Assembly: GCA_025716855.1 (NCBI GenBank) | Contig: JAIXMQ010000044.1 | Span: 124,001 to 188,000 of the forward strand | Direction of reading: 5' to 3' | Source: Pilaira anomala | Lineage: Eukaryota; Mucoromycota; Mucoromycetes; Mucorales; Mucoraceae | Length of the DNA stretch: 64,000 nt | Shown: positions 44,914 through 57,655 of the stretch, one piece after another | Numbering within the stretch: the stretch's first letter is position 1 | Layout of the letters: every line of letters starts with the position of its first letter | Notes under the pieces: model-generated | What the model was told of the DNA's origin: nothing | What the model saw: the letters and a program-made list of their open reading frames with translations, nothing else | The model's database searches: none | Position numbers and translations under genes: made by a program

Positions 44914-47900
44914 TCAGTTGCGACGATAATTTGTAGTTTTTTCTTCTTGTTCGTTTTCTTCTACAAGTGCTTTTTCATCCTTTTCCTCATCTTCTTCTTC
45001 TTCTACGAGCACTTTTTCATTATCATCTGGACTTGCAATTAATTCTTCCCCTTCTTCTTCCAATATGAATGGGTTAGTTATTATCTTTTGTTTTGAGGGC
45101 ATCGTATTGAAACGTTTCAGATCAGTCTTCTCTCCTTCTTCACGAACACGACGACGATGGAAAATAGGTGCAGACATTTGTCGTTTTAATTCAACTGCTT
45201 TTGTAGTTACTGCATGATCTATTTCATCGTCATTTTCATCATCCTCTTCCGAGTTGTACTCAATTGAAGCTAAAGATGGATAATACATATTGGGAAGTGA
45301 TTGATGACGGGCAGTACTGTGTTCCTCCGATGTCGTACCTACTGTGTAAGGCATTGTATGTCGTTTATAATCATAATCAGATAATATAACTAACTCTGTC
45401 TCTCCGTCATCTTCATTGATTGGAATTGCTCCAAATTCATCTAATGATACTGGTCTTGTATCATCTACCACATTTACTGCACTTGCATTTGGTGTAAATG
45501 AAGAATACATTTCAATATATTCTGAAGTTATATTACGATCATTGGGTAAAGGTTGACGTAACTGAGGCGCAACCAAAAACTGATTGTGAGCAGGTAAAGG
45601 AGGTGGGGGAGGTGGAGAGTGTTGAAGTAATGGTACGGTATCAGAGTTCGTATGGTAAGATGAAGCTGCATAATTAGAGGAAGAAGCTGTATTGAATTTT
45701 GAAAGTTTATGATCATCGTAATGTTTTATTTGAACACCATCTTCTTTTTCATCTTCACTGCTATCACTATCAGATTCCAAAATTTGATCTTCAGTAACTG
45801 CTTCAAAAGAGATAGGACATCCTTCATCATATAATTGATGTTTATGGTTGAATCCTTTTTGTTTATCTAAATCCATATCTTTTACAACATCTTTACTAAA
45901 CTTTTGTGCCATTTCAAACGTTTCGTTAATTTTATAATGAGTCTTTTGCTGTTGTTGTTGTTGTTGTTGTTCCTGTTTAATAGATGTTGATTGATGCTCA
46001 TTACGGTAAACTTTAGGTAATAAATGTTTGACATCTTCGTGTACAGTTGGTTTAGAGAGTTTATCGCGATATGCAGGATCTTGAAATTGTGTTCTTAATG
46101 AACTCTTCTTTGTCTTCTTGGTTTTAGAATCTCCCATAAATGATTCATCAATATAACTACTAGGTAAGTTTGAGTCGGTACCAATTAAATAAGATCCCAA
46201 GACATGCATACGGCGATAATAAAAGTATTGAAAGACTAAGGTTAAGAATGGTAACGGAATGAGGATATAAGCTTGCAAGTTACCACCTTTTAATACCAGG
46301 ATAACAATCATTGTGGCTTGAAAAAAGACAACAGATGTCATGATGGTTTGGAATAAGACCGGCCAAATCTTACCACCGCTTTCAATCTTTGTAACATAAA
46401 CATACATCAACATGTACTTGTATACTAAACCAGCTACACTGAAATAGACTAATGCAAAGGGCAAAATTAATGGGGACATAGCAGAATAAACCAATGCAAT
46501 CGTAAAGAAGAACAGTAATAAGTTGTAATTTTGAGGAAAATTGAATTCTGGAGGTTTAGCCAATTCACGTAATTCTCGAGGACTTGGGCGTGTAAGAAAT
46601 TTCTTGATAGTGATAGTTAAAAGTGGAACGACCATAGCAAGATCCATAGTTAAACCTAATGACTTTAAGCATACAAAATTGATCCAAAAGGTAGAGACTT
46701 CTTGAATATTACGTGCGATTTGCATGATATATTCGGAAATACTTTCATCAGTGGGTAATGAGCCTGATTCAATTAATGAACGAATTTGTCCATAGATACC
46801 AATTAACATGGAAGTTAAAGTAAATACCAATAAATTATTAATGATAAAAAATACATAGAGTTTAGTCAACACTTTACGATCCAACGTAGTATGTGTCCAA
46901 TACCCCTGTTGCTGTGATATAAATCGAAAAATACTAGGCAAAAAATAAAAGAAAATGGCCATTACAATTGGTGTAAAATAAGCTTGAATAAATGACATTA
47001 ATACTTGATGCGATTCAATAAATGCAGCAGAATTTGGTATAAGTCGAATTAAATTAATGATATTTGAAGCAGCAGATAATGCAGTCATTGGAATCATCCA
47101 TATAAAAACAAATATCCAATAAAACACACGTCCCATCCATCGTTTTGTCTTTCTTGTTTTATCATCCAAAGGTAAATTATTCCAAACCAAATTCTGTGGT
47201 GTAGGTGAAATTCGAACATGAAACACATCTTCATTCTTTGTCTTTTTTAACCATTTTTGTAATGCTCTTTCAGTTGTATGAGCATATTCAATTTTATCAA
47301 ATGAGATCCAACCATAAGGTGCTGTTTTACTATCATTCTTTCTTAACTGCTTGATTTGTCCATCCAGATCGCTCACTTGTTTAGTATAATATTCGATTGC
47401 ATCTACTTTTTTTCCACCAAATAATCCAAAAAACATACCATTTACACGCACTGTAGGCCTCTTTTTGGCTTCTTTCTTTCCATCACTTAAATAAGCAGCT
47501 AAAGATGTTTCTAATTGATGTACTGCTAATTCATGACTTTCAAATAAATCAGATAATTTAGAACTATGGTGTCCCATCATACTATCTTTAATAGGATATT
47601 GAATAGCTCTTGTAGACTCTATCCATTTCTTTAAATCATGATCAGTTTGTTTCTCTTTCGGTATATGGCTCACCATAAGGGACTTCATTGTAGCTTCATT
47701 TGAGGGTAAACGGAAATAGTATTGTCTCATGTCAATATAGTCACAAGAAGCACGGTACATGAAATAGGCAATTAAAATTGAGAATAGCCAAGTTGCTGAA
47801 AATGGAGCCCAATACCATACATTATCTGGATCTGCTCTTAGTTTGCCATTTTGACTGTTAATACCTGAAATAGATAGTATTTCTATACTTCCAGTAGCGG

Positions 47901-48517
47901 GAGGCCAATCACTAAATTTTTAATATTTTAGTAACAGATACTCGGGTATAAATAAAGTTTTTGATGTTTATAAAAGTACCCGGTTGCTTTTGTAGCTACA
48001 ATATAAACTGGGATCAAGGCACCAATTCCAACTACACTCATACATAATAATAGTTTTCTTAACAATCGAAGAAATCGAATAAAAAGTACTGCATCACATC
48101 CAATTTGTTTAATTAATATTTCGTCATTCACTCTAAATACGGGTTTTATCCATGAGAGCCAACCTGTTGACTCAATGGGTGGTGGTCGATTCCTATATAA
48201 TATAAAATAGTTCAACACAGTAACTGAAATATATTTATCTTGTTGTCAACTTACTGTTCTGCTGAGAATTTAGTTTTAGGAGCATACACTAAACTGTTCC
48301 TCTATTTTTTTTTTTTAAAAAAAAAGAATTGATCTAGTTAATTAAATGATATCATTCTGGGTACATTACATAAATTACATACAGGCCTTAATAAACTAAA
48401 CCCAATCATGACAACAATAGCTGTTCCAATATTCACGCCTAGTTGGATACCCATAGATTGTAGAGTAAAAGATGCATCCTGCTTCTTTTGATCATCAAAT
48501 GGTACGTAAATACTCAT
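44914..48517 (-). CDS. OSCA/TMEM63/CSC1-type (DUF221) cation channel
   Basis: Four exons (48383-48517, 48255-48301, 47980-48192, 44914-47911) encode 1,130 residues. The family order is clear: first TM helix (LGVNIGTAIVVMIGFSLLRP), the RNSLVYAPKTKF loop, GWLSWIKPVFRVNDEILIKQ, a second TM (LLLCMSVVGIGALIPVYIVA), a third (ATWLFSILIAYFMYR), a cytosolic RNA-recognition-like domain (LMVSHIPKEKQTDHDLKKWI, through PYGWISFDKIEYAHTTERAL), then about eight more TM helices from VFYWIFVFIWMIPMTALSAA to PLPFLTLVFQYFYYR. The cytosolic tail of about 400 residues is rich in Ser, Glu, Gln and Pro with acidic runs. Known members are mechanosensitive or osmosensitive calcium-permeable channels (CSC1/OSCA) or exocytosis-related paralogues (Rsn1/Phm7). 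Subgroup is not resolved. It converges with SYP1, with 93 bp between stops. Confidence 0.92.
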
Positions 48518-49152
48518 TTTTTCAATCAATAAATGGAAAAAGTAAAGTGGAAATAGAAAAGAAAGAAGAAAAGAAGAAGAAGAAAAAAAAAAAAAAAAGA
48601 GTAATTGTGTGGCGCAACACTATTTTTAGTTGGTTCAAAAGGTTTAAATAGCAATAGTAGCACATAGTTTTAAGAGTCAGTGATACTTGAAAAAAAGTCT
48701 ATGTACTCATTGTTTTTTTATATAGATGTATATCTGTATAATTTGATCACATCGCTAATTTATATTCAATATAAACAAGTTTCTTGACAGTTGGAATTGT
48801 TGCTGTATTGTTTGCGTTGTGTAATTTTGTAAAGTGGCTTAAAAAGCTACTTTATTATATTTCTTTTATAGTGCCGATTGTAACTTGTTATACAGAATAT
48901 TTTATTTCATCATAAATCCACTTCCAGAAAACTACACAATGTACTCCGCATAATTAACTTTTGGATACACACACAGTTATCTATATCATATTGGTTATAA
49001 ATTGAAAAAAGGCCAAAAGATAAAAGGGTTTTCTACATTAATTTCAACTTTATTTATTTATTTTTGTGGCGAATCAGCAAAACAAAAAAAACCTTTAAAT
49101 CAAAATATGGCAACAACACTTCAGCCACGAAATACATGCTCAATTTTGTTAC
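48518..49152. other. Intergenic: channel-gene promoter and aminotransferase 3' flank
   Basis: 635 bp, A/T-rich, with a poly-A/purine run adjacent to the channel start (48550-48600). A 71-codon plus-strand ORF at 49002-49217 overlaps the aminotransferase last exon antisense and is a shadow. Confidence 0.5.
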
Positions 49153-50411
49153 TTATAAAATTTTGCAAGCACCATTGTAAATTTCTTTTGATACTTCTGA
49201 TCTCAAGAACTCAATAATTGGGGCAGGTTTTTTAAATTCGATACTATACATTTTTTTAAAAAAAAGTTAGCCGTCTTTTTATGTATATAATGCGTATAAC
49301 TTACCTCTTATCATGATAATAAATAGTTTCGATAGGCAGCAAAAGCCTTGATGTACCTTAATTTATACCCGTGTTACCAAGACTACTCAATTTGTAATAG
49401 ACCAATGTACTTACTTGTAATAAAGCATCCAATCCATTTTCCATCCAGGGCATCTTGAAACTTTGGAAATGTCCATTCTATTCTGATATTATGCTTTTCA
49501 CAAATCGTAATTACAATCTTTAAAATGGATCCCAACAAAATATGATCTAAACTTGCGCACATCACCACAGGTTTCTCATTTACCAATTTCACTGCTAAGA
49601 AATTAGAGGCCATGCCTTCGTACAATTGATCTTTATCATCCATCAAAATCACTTCATTGACATCTTTAGGTTTATTCTTTTCTAATTCGGATCGTTCTCG
49701 AACCCATTGCGAATCTTTTACTTCGGGTGCCTTTCGTTCTTTTTTCTCTACCTCAACCTTTACGCGTTTACCAACAGGAATTGATGGAAGTTGAGTAAAA
49801 TGAGCAGCAAATAAAGGCATTTCTTTCTATGTGTATTTGTATTTTAATTATTTTTTTCCAGTATTGCTTTTTTCCCAATATGACAGTACCTCAATTGAAT
49901 AAGTCACCATAAGCGAAATTTTAGCTTCAAAAGGATGTATACTATGAGTCGTTTTATCGACTTCGTCATAATAAGTCTGAAGTCCCTTCTTTAACAAGGG
50001 CAAAACTTTAAGCTCAAACTGCTTAGGGTTTCTAAAAGGACCCATTGCTTCTTTGACTTTGGTATCGTTCGGGTCAGCACCAAAGTTCATTTTAGCAACA
50101 GAGTCCGTGATTCTCTTTACATGTGTATTAAATTCTACAATGGCATCTCTATGTACAGTTCGCATACCAGTATATGCCCCTACAAAAAGGAATAAGTTTT
50201 ATGATTTTATCATTCTAGTTATTTATTTTTACCACTAGGATACGATAAAATAAATTCATTGAAAGTTATATTTCCTTTTGTAATATGATATTTTGCGTCC
50301 TTTTGACTTGCATTCACTTGTTCAATAACAACTAATAAGAATAGTATAAGTCATGGGTTCAATAAAAAAAAAAGAAGAGCTCCTACGTGAAGTGTCTGTT
50401 GAATTGGACAT
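49153..50411 (-). CDS. Class IV aminotransferase-fold protein (BCAT / D-amino-acid aminotransferase type)
   Basis: Six exons (50387-50411, 50233-50331, 49890-50179, 49415-49826, 49305-49356, 49153-49243) encode 322 residues. The PLP fold type IV pattern is visible: GAYTGMRTVHRDAIVEFNTH (start of the small domain), likely catalytic Lys175 in APEVKDSQWVRERSELEKNK, the acidic cofactor segment DVNEVILMDDKDQLYEGMAS followed by NFLAV, LDHILLGSILKIVITICEKH, and ITSTSRLLLPIE near the end. This layout matches the plant and fungal class IV group that includes At5g27410-like proteins rather than classic mitochondrial BCATs. Substrate is unknown. All intron phases agree. The first exon is only 25 nt, and the model is needed because the long second and third segments have no in-frame ATG of their own. 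Confidence 0.82.
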
Positions 50412-50621
50412 GTTACGGAATAAATGCTTTGGACGTAAAGTTCGAGGGATGCGTAAGACGAAAAGCATGCATTAAAAGTCACGAGCGAGGTGCGCTTGAG
50501 TGGAGTCCTCAAGTCCGGTTACACGCCATTCAATATAAACAGATCGTATGCGCAACATTAGAAAAGTTTTTCTTGAAATTTCCCCTTTTTTACCGCGTAA
50601 TTTTTATTTATTTATTTTTAG

Positions 50622-50801
50622 ATGGGTAAGAGTGCTAAAATGAGAGCCTTGGCTAACAGACGCTGGCAGAAAAAAAAAATCGAACAAACAATAGGTGATG
50701 CTTCCTCTCTTGAAGAACATGATAATATTGAAGACGTGTGCCCTGATGAAACAAATGAAGTTGATAACCAAGAATCTAATCACCAAGGACTAGCTCAATA
50801 A
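50622..50801 (+). CDS. Small basic-then-acidic ORF, probably from a mobile element
   Basis: 59 residues: a basic start (MGKSAKMRALANRRWQKKKI) and an acidic polar tail ending ESNHQGLAQ. Plausible splice sites flank it (TTTTTAG just before the ATG and CAG/GTAAAA just after the stop), so it may be one exon of a longer or broken gene. Downstream 50802-51140 contains more coding-like debris, including a Ser/Thr run and ENYTRAYKKPPVQLDSSSNT before a stop. The style of the N-terminus reminds me of small proteins accompanying transposon-derived genes in this fungal group, but I cannot support a family name. Confidence 0.35.
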   Translation: MGKSAKMRALANRRWQKKKIEQTIGDASSLEEHDNIEDVCPDETNEVDNQESNHQGLAQ

Positions 50802-52053
50802 CAGGTAAAATACTTCAAGTTTTTAAAAATACTCTACAATGGAGGCATGATAAAATCAATTCAAATAAATCCAAATATATTCATAAGTTCAATTATTCAC
50901 CAAAACATCTAAGAAGATTAAAAGCTTCAAAAAAAAAAAGATTACTGAAGGTTCTTCAAAATTATCTAACTATTTTCCGAAGGTGAATAACTTATTTTGT
51001 ATTCCTACACTTCTACTTCTACTTCTATCTCTGCTTCTACTACTTTTGTTGTTCCTTCTGAAACAGTAGAAAATTACACTAGAGCTTATAAAAAACCGCC
51101 TGTTCAACTAGATTCATCATCAAATACTAAGTCAGATTAATTATCGAAAGATCCTGCTCAACACTCTAAGTAGTTATCAAAGAGTATATTTATAAATTAC
51201 ACACACACATATATTGAAAAATAAACAAAACAACTTTACTTTAAAGCTGATTGGGCTCATGTTGTAAAGGCGATTATTTTTATCCTGCTTGAGCTATTAA
51301 ACCATGAAATATTTTCATTCTAGTATATCAAATATGGTAAATAAAACTTTCATTTTAAAATGCATTTGCTTTTTTGTAGTACAAAGGGCAGGTGGACGAT
51401 ATGAGAGAATTTTGCGGGTAACTTTGTCATTTTTACTAAAAAATACACATTGATGTAAACATTACGTTGACATCGTTTAAATAAAAGTAATTGTATTTTA
51501 TTGTTTACTTTCTTGATAGATCAATACTTTGAAGCCAAACGTATAAAGCTTTTTTTCTTTTGTACATACCCAAGATCAAATTCAATTTTACATAATGGAG
51601 ACAAAAATTTAAGCTTTTTCCATGTGAACTTTATCTTCCGAGTAAACTATACCATATTAAGCTGTAGTTAACTAAAAGGAAGAAAATGTTAACTAAATAG
51701 TTAACTATCAACAAGTGTCAATATATGAATATATGCAGGAATAAATTTATTAGTAAAAAGAAAATAAAATGTACATACGCAAAGTATCAGATCATATGGG
51801 CTTCCCCACGCTTTAACTGAATTTTTATGGGATGCTGTTTCAACATCTTTTGAAGTACAAAGCAACCAGTTTATTACAGCAAGAACTATGTGGGGAAATA
51901 GGTTGCAAAAGATCAAAAACTTCGAGTGAGTGTAACTATATTAAAAGCGCGCCATCCAATTGCTGGTGCTCATAAATGTAGATGACTTAAAAAATGAAAG
52001 CTTATCTTTTTTTTTCGTCTTTTTCCTTCTTCTCCATCTTTGTTTTTATTCTG
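50802..52053. other. Intergenic region with degenerate coding-like sequence
   Basis: 50802-51140 holds short broken frames including a TTCTACTTCTACTTC-type run coding Ser/Thr. 51140-52053 is A/T-rich and includes the ERT1-like promoter. A 71-codon minus-strand ORF at 51701-51916 has no family signal. Confidence 0.45.
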
Positions 52054-53601
52054 ATGACTGAACATCAACCTACAAAAGAGCAAAGAAGCTCAAGCCCTGA
52101 AAATAATGGAACAGATTCTTCTAGTACGACTACCGGGAAAAAGAAGAGGGTGGGTCCAAAAAGAAGAAAAGTAACACACGGTAATTAATATGTGTTTTCT
52201 ATCTCTATCTGATCTTGTTATTAATAATAATAAAATTTTTAGCTTGCGTCTATTGTAGAAGATCTCATATGACTTGCGATGATGGTAATATTAATCTATC
52301 AATAGTATATATTTGTTGGTTAAATTAATTTATGCTATAGGTAGACCTTGTCAAAGATGTATTAAACGTAGTATAGGTCATTTATGCCATGATGAAATTA
52401 AGACTCCATCCAATTCAAATAGTAAATCAAACGGTTCATCAGCATCTTCTGCAAAGAAAACATCAACTTATGTAGAACCACCTTCTTCCGTCCCTGCTGT
52501 TGTACCACAACACGCTGTGGGTAAGGGCGAAAAAAAAAACTATAGTTACACCTATATGTATATATAACATTTCATATTACTAGCAACACCAAGTAATCTA
52601 GGTGGATTACCTTTACAATTCTTTGGTCAAATGGGCACAGGACAATTAACTTTTGCTAGTGAACAAATGGGAAATGAAATATCAGTTATCAGTAATTTCT
52701 TGGATTCATTAGGTTCTGAGTCACAAATATTTAAGCCCCAAAACACACAACAACAAGCAGTAGTAAACTCTACCGAGAAATTCTTTTTAACTGCTGCCGA
52801 CCCATCTGATGGTAGATTAGAAGATCGTTTAACCGAAGTAATTAATGCGAAATATGAAGCGGGATTTCTAAAACCATATAATTACGTGAATGGTTATGCA
52901 AGATTACAAAAGTATATGGATAACAAGTAAGTAAAAATAAAGATCAATTAATATTAATTATGTTAATTAATTGATATCATAAAGTATGTCTGCTTCTACA
53001 AGACAACGTATCTTAAATGTAATGGGAACATTTCGTCCTGCATTTAGATCAGTTGCGCAATCTTTGACAGATATTGATTTGATTCTTGTCGAAGAAGCTT
53101 TTGAAAGATTATTATTAGATTATGATAGAGTGTTCAGTTCGATGGGAATTCCTGCGTGTCTATGGCGTCGTACAGGTGAGATCTATAAAGGAAATAAAGA
53201 ATTTGCATCTTTAGTCAATGTGCCGATTGAGGATCTACGTGAAGGTCGTTTATGTATATATGAATTAATGGCAGAAGAATCTGCTGTTAATTACTGGGAG
53301 GTATTATCCAAACTTTTTCTTTTTTGCTACTTTAGCTTGTTAATTACTTTTCTTTATAGAAATATGGAAATATAGCTTTTGATCCAGGACAAAAAGCCGT
53401 GTTAACATCTTGCCTTTTAAAGAGTAATAATACCAGTGTTGCATCATGTTGTTTCTCCTTTACAATCCGAAGAGATAAATACAATATTCCGGTAAGTAAC
53501 TAAAATTATATAAATTTGCATGCATTCATACATTTTACTAATCGAATTTGAACCTATAGACTGTCATTGTAGGCAATTTTTTACCTGTACAACTTCAATA
53601 A
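52054..53601 (+). CDS. ERT1: ERT1/AcuK-type Zn2Cys6 regulator of gluconeogenesis with PAS domain
   Basis: Seven exons (52054-52180, 52243-52284, 52341-52520, 52584-52926, 52985-53300, 53360-53491, 53560-53601) encode 393 residues. The zinc cluster starts at C44 (CVYCRRSHMTCDDGRPCQRC, then IKRSIGHLC), with KRRKVTHA before it. This CxYCRRSHMTCD form is specific to the Ert1/Rds2/AcuK group. The C-terminal half contains a PAS-like sensor region (VFSSMGIPACLWRRTGEIYK, NKEFASLVNVP, FTIRRDKYNIPTVIVGNFLP). Family members bind DNA and switch on PEP carboxykinase and fructose-bisphosphatase genes when glucose is absent. The start is placed after a Phe-rich pseudo-leader, at MTEHQP. The 42-nt second exon splits the zinc cluster. 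It converges with the ING gene, with 64 bp between stops. Confidence 0.93.
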
Positions 53602-53665
53602 TAATAATAATAATAATAATATATATATGTATATATGTATGTATATATATAACAATAGATTTTAT

Positions 53666-54830
53666 TTATGATCTTCTTTGCTTTCCTTTATATTTGTTAC
53701 AATTATCACAATACCATTTTCCTTTTGGTACAGTTTTTAAGTCTACACAAGCAAGATGAAACCATTCGATATCACACTGAATAGGATATATTTTTAACAT
53801 ATGACATTTTGGTTATATAAGTAAATTTTATAAAATACCTCTGCATTATCGCATGCAACCATTTCTCCATAAGAAACTCCTTGACAGTAACAATAAACAG
53901 GCTCATTTGGGTCAACAGACATATCTGTATCAGATCTATATAAGAAAATATATTTTAGACATACTTTTTGCCTAACGTTTACATAAACCTTACGACTTCA
54001 ATTTTCCATTTTTTCTAGGAGGTAAAGTTTTCATTGGTTTTCCTTTATCTGAATGAGTTCTTGCATCCTTTAATGATCTTGGTATACTCAACATATCATC
54101 TTTTGGTGCTCTTCTCTCTAAATAAATAAATAGTTTAATTACCAATAACTCATTGCAAAGAGTATATCATATTGTACTTTTAGCTGATTGTGACTCTTTT
54201 CGATCATTGATTTTCTTTGTGATTTTCTCTTTTGAGGATAACTTTGAATATTCACGCAAAGTTTTGGAAGAAGGAGCCAAACCCGGTAATGACGCAATAC
54301 GGAGTTTTCCGATAGGATAATTCTCTTCAAATTTGACCAAATTTGCATCTAAACGATTGCAATGACGGTCAACCTAAAGAAAGAAAGTTAATTCTGTTCT
54401 ATTTGCGTTTTTAATCAAGCTTTACTGCATCCGAAGTCACTTTGGCAAGTGCCGCTTTTTCACTATTTCGCTGAGCGGTCTCAGTTAATAAGTCAACCAT
54501 TCCTTTTAACTTTATAAATCTATCGTTTGCGTCCATACTATCAATGTTATCAATTAATTCAATAGCGGCTTTCGCTGTGGCAGTGGTTGAGTCTATTCAT
54601 AGCGTTGAGTATATTAGAATGAACCTAAATTATGCTTTAGGGTTACCTTGAGCATAACCATCCATTTCTTTCAACAGTGTGAAATTCTTTTGAAGATCGA
54701 TTTGAAGTGCTTCGATAACTAAGTACACGAGAGAATAAGTTTAAAACTATTTAATGAAGCATAATTATCTTTGCTTACTATCAATGTAGTCATCAATATA
54801 TACAAGATTATCTACCATTGTTTTTGTCAT
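53666..54830 (-). CDS. ING-family PHD-finger protein (Yng1/Yng2/Pho23 type)
   Basis: Seven exons (54779-54830, 54647-54718, 54426-54592, 54178-54373, 53994-54117, 53839-53935, 53666-53776) encode 272 residues. The N-terminal ING helices are present ([50 protein letters not shown]). A basic middle region follows, then a complete C-terminal PHD finger: [43 protein letters not shown]. The aromatic and acidic residues that read histone H3 lysine-4 trimethylation ([11 protein letters not shown]) are kept, so histone reading is likely intact. ING proteins are subunits of histone acetyltransferase (NuA3, NuA4) or deacetylase (Rpd3L) complexes. Which one cannot be settled here. All intron phases close. 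Confidence 0.92.
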
Positions 54831-54946
54831 CTTTTTGTTTTTTATAAACAGAAGAAAAAAAAATAATATGTGCGTGCGTTCCTGAGATGGAAAAATACAT
54901 ACTTATGTTTCCCGGTAAATTTTTTAATGCATTAGCAAATTTTATT

Positions 54947-57524
54947 TCAAGGTAAAAACATATTATTTGCTGCTTGATTATCCATAAAGAAATTATCCCA
55001 ACCTAAATATAATTTTGTTATTATCACTTTCATTCTTTAAAGCATTTTCTTACCTTGTGCATCAAATCCTCGATTCATATTATCGTTGTTCGAAAAGGGT
55101 GTTCCGGCAGTGGAGAATAATTGTTGCCATGCGACTTGGGTTAAAGCTGGGTTTCCACCAAGTCCGCCATTTAATAACCAACTACCTGCATCGGTTTTAT
55201 TATCTGTCTGTAACATGTCATTTGTAGGTATTGTAGAGGACTGAGAATGCTGTTGCTGTTCCTGATGATAATGATTTTGTTGTTGCTGTTGTTGATATTG
55301 CTGCTGCTGCTGTTGTTCCTGCATTGATGGATTCACTTTATCTTGTTCAAATGTAGTACCTTCAATCTTTAACAAACTGAATAAGTTCTGAAGAAAAGGG
55401 ATTAATGGTGGACCAGCGGGCACATCCTCAGAAAGAGGGGCTAAACATTCATTTATACTAATATCCAAGTAATCTTTTGCTTGTTTTGCTACCGTTAGAT
55501 CTTTGCTTGTACAATTATATACATGAATCAAAGCAGCTTGAAATACAGAATAAGCAGCGAAATTCCAACCGAATTTAGCTATTGTCATATACGGTATAGC
55601 CCTGGCGACATCAATTGCTAATTTAGCTGCGTCTGTACAGAGTTCAGTAGACCTAGACAATGAAGAAGAATCATTCTGATCATGTTCTAATACAATAAAA
55701 GGTCTATGTAAAAGCAATACGACAGCATGAAAACAAACTGTAAGTGGACCACCTTGATTAATTTTTTTTGTTCCTGAATAAAGAAGAGGGTTTAATCTCA
55801 TTTCTAATAAGTCTGCTTCGGTAATCTTATATTCATGAGGTACATTGATGAACCACTCTTCAAGCATCTTTTGTAAACTTCTTACAGTATGTTCCATAGC
55901 CTGTGTCTTGTATCCATTTGATTTAGCTTTTGGTGAATAAATTCTTCTAAGGATTTCCCCCAAGATACCAGAGAGTTTGATAAAATTCACAAACATAACT
56001 AAATCGTCTTTATTATCTGTACCATACATGAGTGGTAAATCAACATCACAGTCAGAGTCTGCAATCGCAAGAGGTCTACCCATCACTGCACAACACCATC
56101 GATCTGTAACATAAGTACTGTACCATAATTTCTTTCTTCTCTCTTTAAATTTATCTGATACTTCCACTGTAGTAATCGTACGATGTAAACCTAAATCTTG
56201 TGCCATTCTTACCGCCATGCCTGCCAAAATCCAATTTCTGTACGAGTTTGTCGAATAAGTAGGATGTGTACATAAGATGACGAGTGCCTGAATGGTAACA
56301 ATACGTGGTCTTAAATACTCTCGTCGAACTAATTGATTTGCTCTGTCCAACAATATTTTGAAGATCGCATCACGTTCTACACCTACATCACGAAATATGG
56401 GATCATCGCATTTTAACAAAAAGCAAGAATAGGTACAAATAGCATAAGTCAATAAAGGAGCTGGAGGAGGTGTAGTTCTACCCTGAAAAGCATCCATATA
56501 TTCCTCTCTATCTAATACGGGTAAAGTGGTATGATCATTTGCAAAATAAGTGTGAACAAGTGCAATTAATACAGATTTGGGTATGTTACAATCATTATCT
56601 TCTTGTTGATCAATTGCAATTTGACTTGCTTCTTCATCTGCGGTAGTATCTCGAACTACCATTAAATCATCATCTGTTTCATTCATTCTTCGAATTCGAT
56701 AAGGTTCGTCACCACTGATTACTGCTGGTACTTCTGTCACATTTTTCTCATCTGTAGTCAAAATATCCCCGACAATATAATAGCCCGATGAGCTTCCATG
56801 ATATCGAACTACTTTTTCGCGCGAGATATTATTAATTATCATCTTACTTTTATCAGCTGTTTGTGATTGAAGTTGTGGTTGTGGTTGAGACTGTGGTTGA
56901 GATATACTTGTCTTGCGATTTTTTCTCTTGTTATTATTCTGTGTTTCTTCCTCTAATGCACTATCACCTCCAATTGAATTCAATAACTTTTCCATTCTTT
57001 CTAACCTTGTTTCTAAACTCTCGATATAGCTTGAAGAAAAATAAAAATTAAAATTAAAAATTTATGCAAATACATAGTAGATATCTTTCGCGCTTACCCT
57101 TTTGGTGGTCCTCTCTTTTTCGCTGTCTAAAACAAATGTTTAATATATACAACAATGTAGTTTTATATCAAAAAGTATTACATTATGAAAAGTGCATTCC
57201 CACTCATATTGTCTACAAGTTGTACATGGATGTTTAGTATCTACATCACACCTATAGAAAGTCTTTAAGTTACAGATATTATTTCTAAAATATTGACACT
57301 ATCTTACTTTATCTTTTTACGTCGACAAGTATCACCTAGATATGAATATATACATAAGATTAAGATGTACTGCACACGTTTTTTACTTTATTTTATTTCA
57401 CTTTACAAGCTCTCGTGATTCGAGTACGTTTCGGATTAGAAGAACCTGAATTTTGTACAGGATGAAAGTCTTGTATAGTCTGACTACTTCCACTAGGAGT
57501 AGTAGAAAGTATATGTTGGTTCAT
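54947..57524 (-). CDS. Zn(II)2Cys6 transcription factor with fungal_trans domain
   Basis: Six exons (57407-57524, 57308-57335, 57182-57251, 57098-57126, 55054-57029, 54947-55002) encode 758 residues. The zinc cluster begins at C40 (RACDTCRRKKIKCDVDTKHP, then CTTCRQYEWECTF). It is followed by KKRGPPKGYIESLETRLERM (linker and coiled coil) and a central regulatory domain with MAVRMAQDLGLHRTITTVEV, KLWYSTYVTDRWCCAVMGRP and LAIADSDCDVDLPLMYGTDN. The C-terminal part has Gln-rich stretches, and the last exon adds GWDNFFMDNQAANNMFLP. The zinc cluster and linker are spread over four small exons (the second is 28 nt and the fourth 29 nt). It lies 116 bp upstream of the ING gene on the same strand, and independent transcription is assumed. 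Confidence 0.92.
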
Positions 57525-57655
57525 TTTGGTTTAATATAAGAGAAAATATAGTACATAAAAATATTTTATTTTCATCAATAAATTATGTACATAACAAAAT
57601 TCGGTATATTTGTTCTTCCGAATTGAACCGGCTATTAGTTGGCCGCGGTTGATTC

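Noticed and set aside
53520..53759. 79-codon plus-strand ORF downstream of ERT1
   Set aside because: It runs through an intron, the ERT1 stop and the antisense ING exon, with (AAT)n and (TA)n coded Ile/Tyr runs.
55037..55053. Reading through to the stop after GKKML in the second fungal_trans regulator
   Set aside because: A GTAAGA donor at this point and a matching acceptor at 55003 give GWDNFFMDNQAANNMFLP in frame, a more typical C-terminus.
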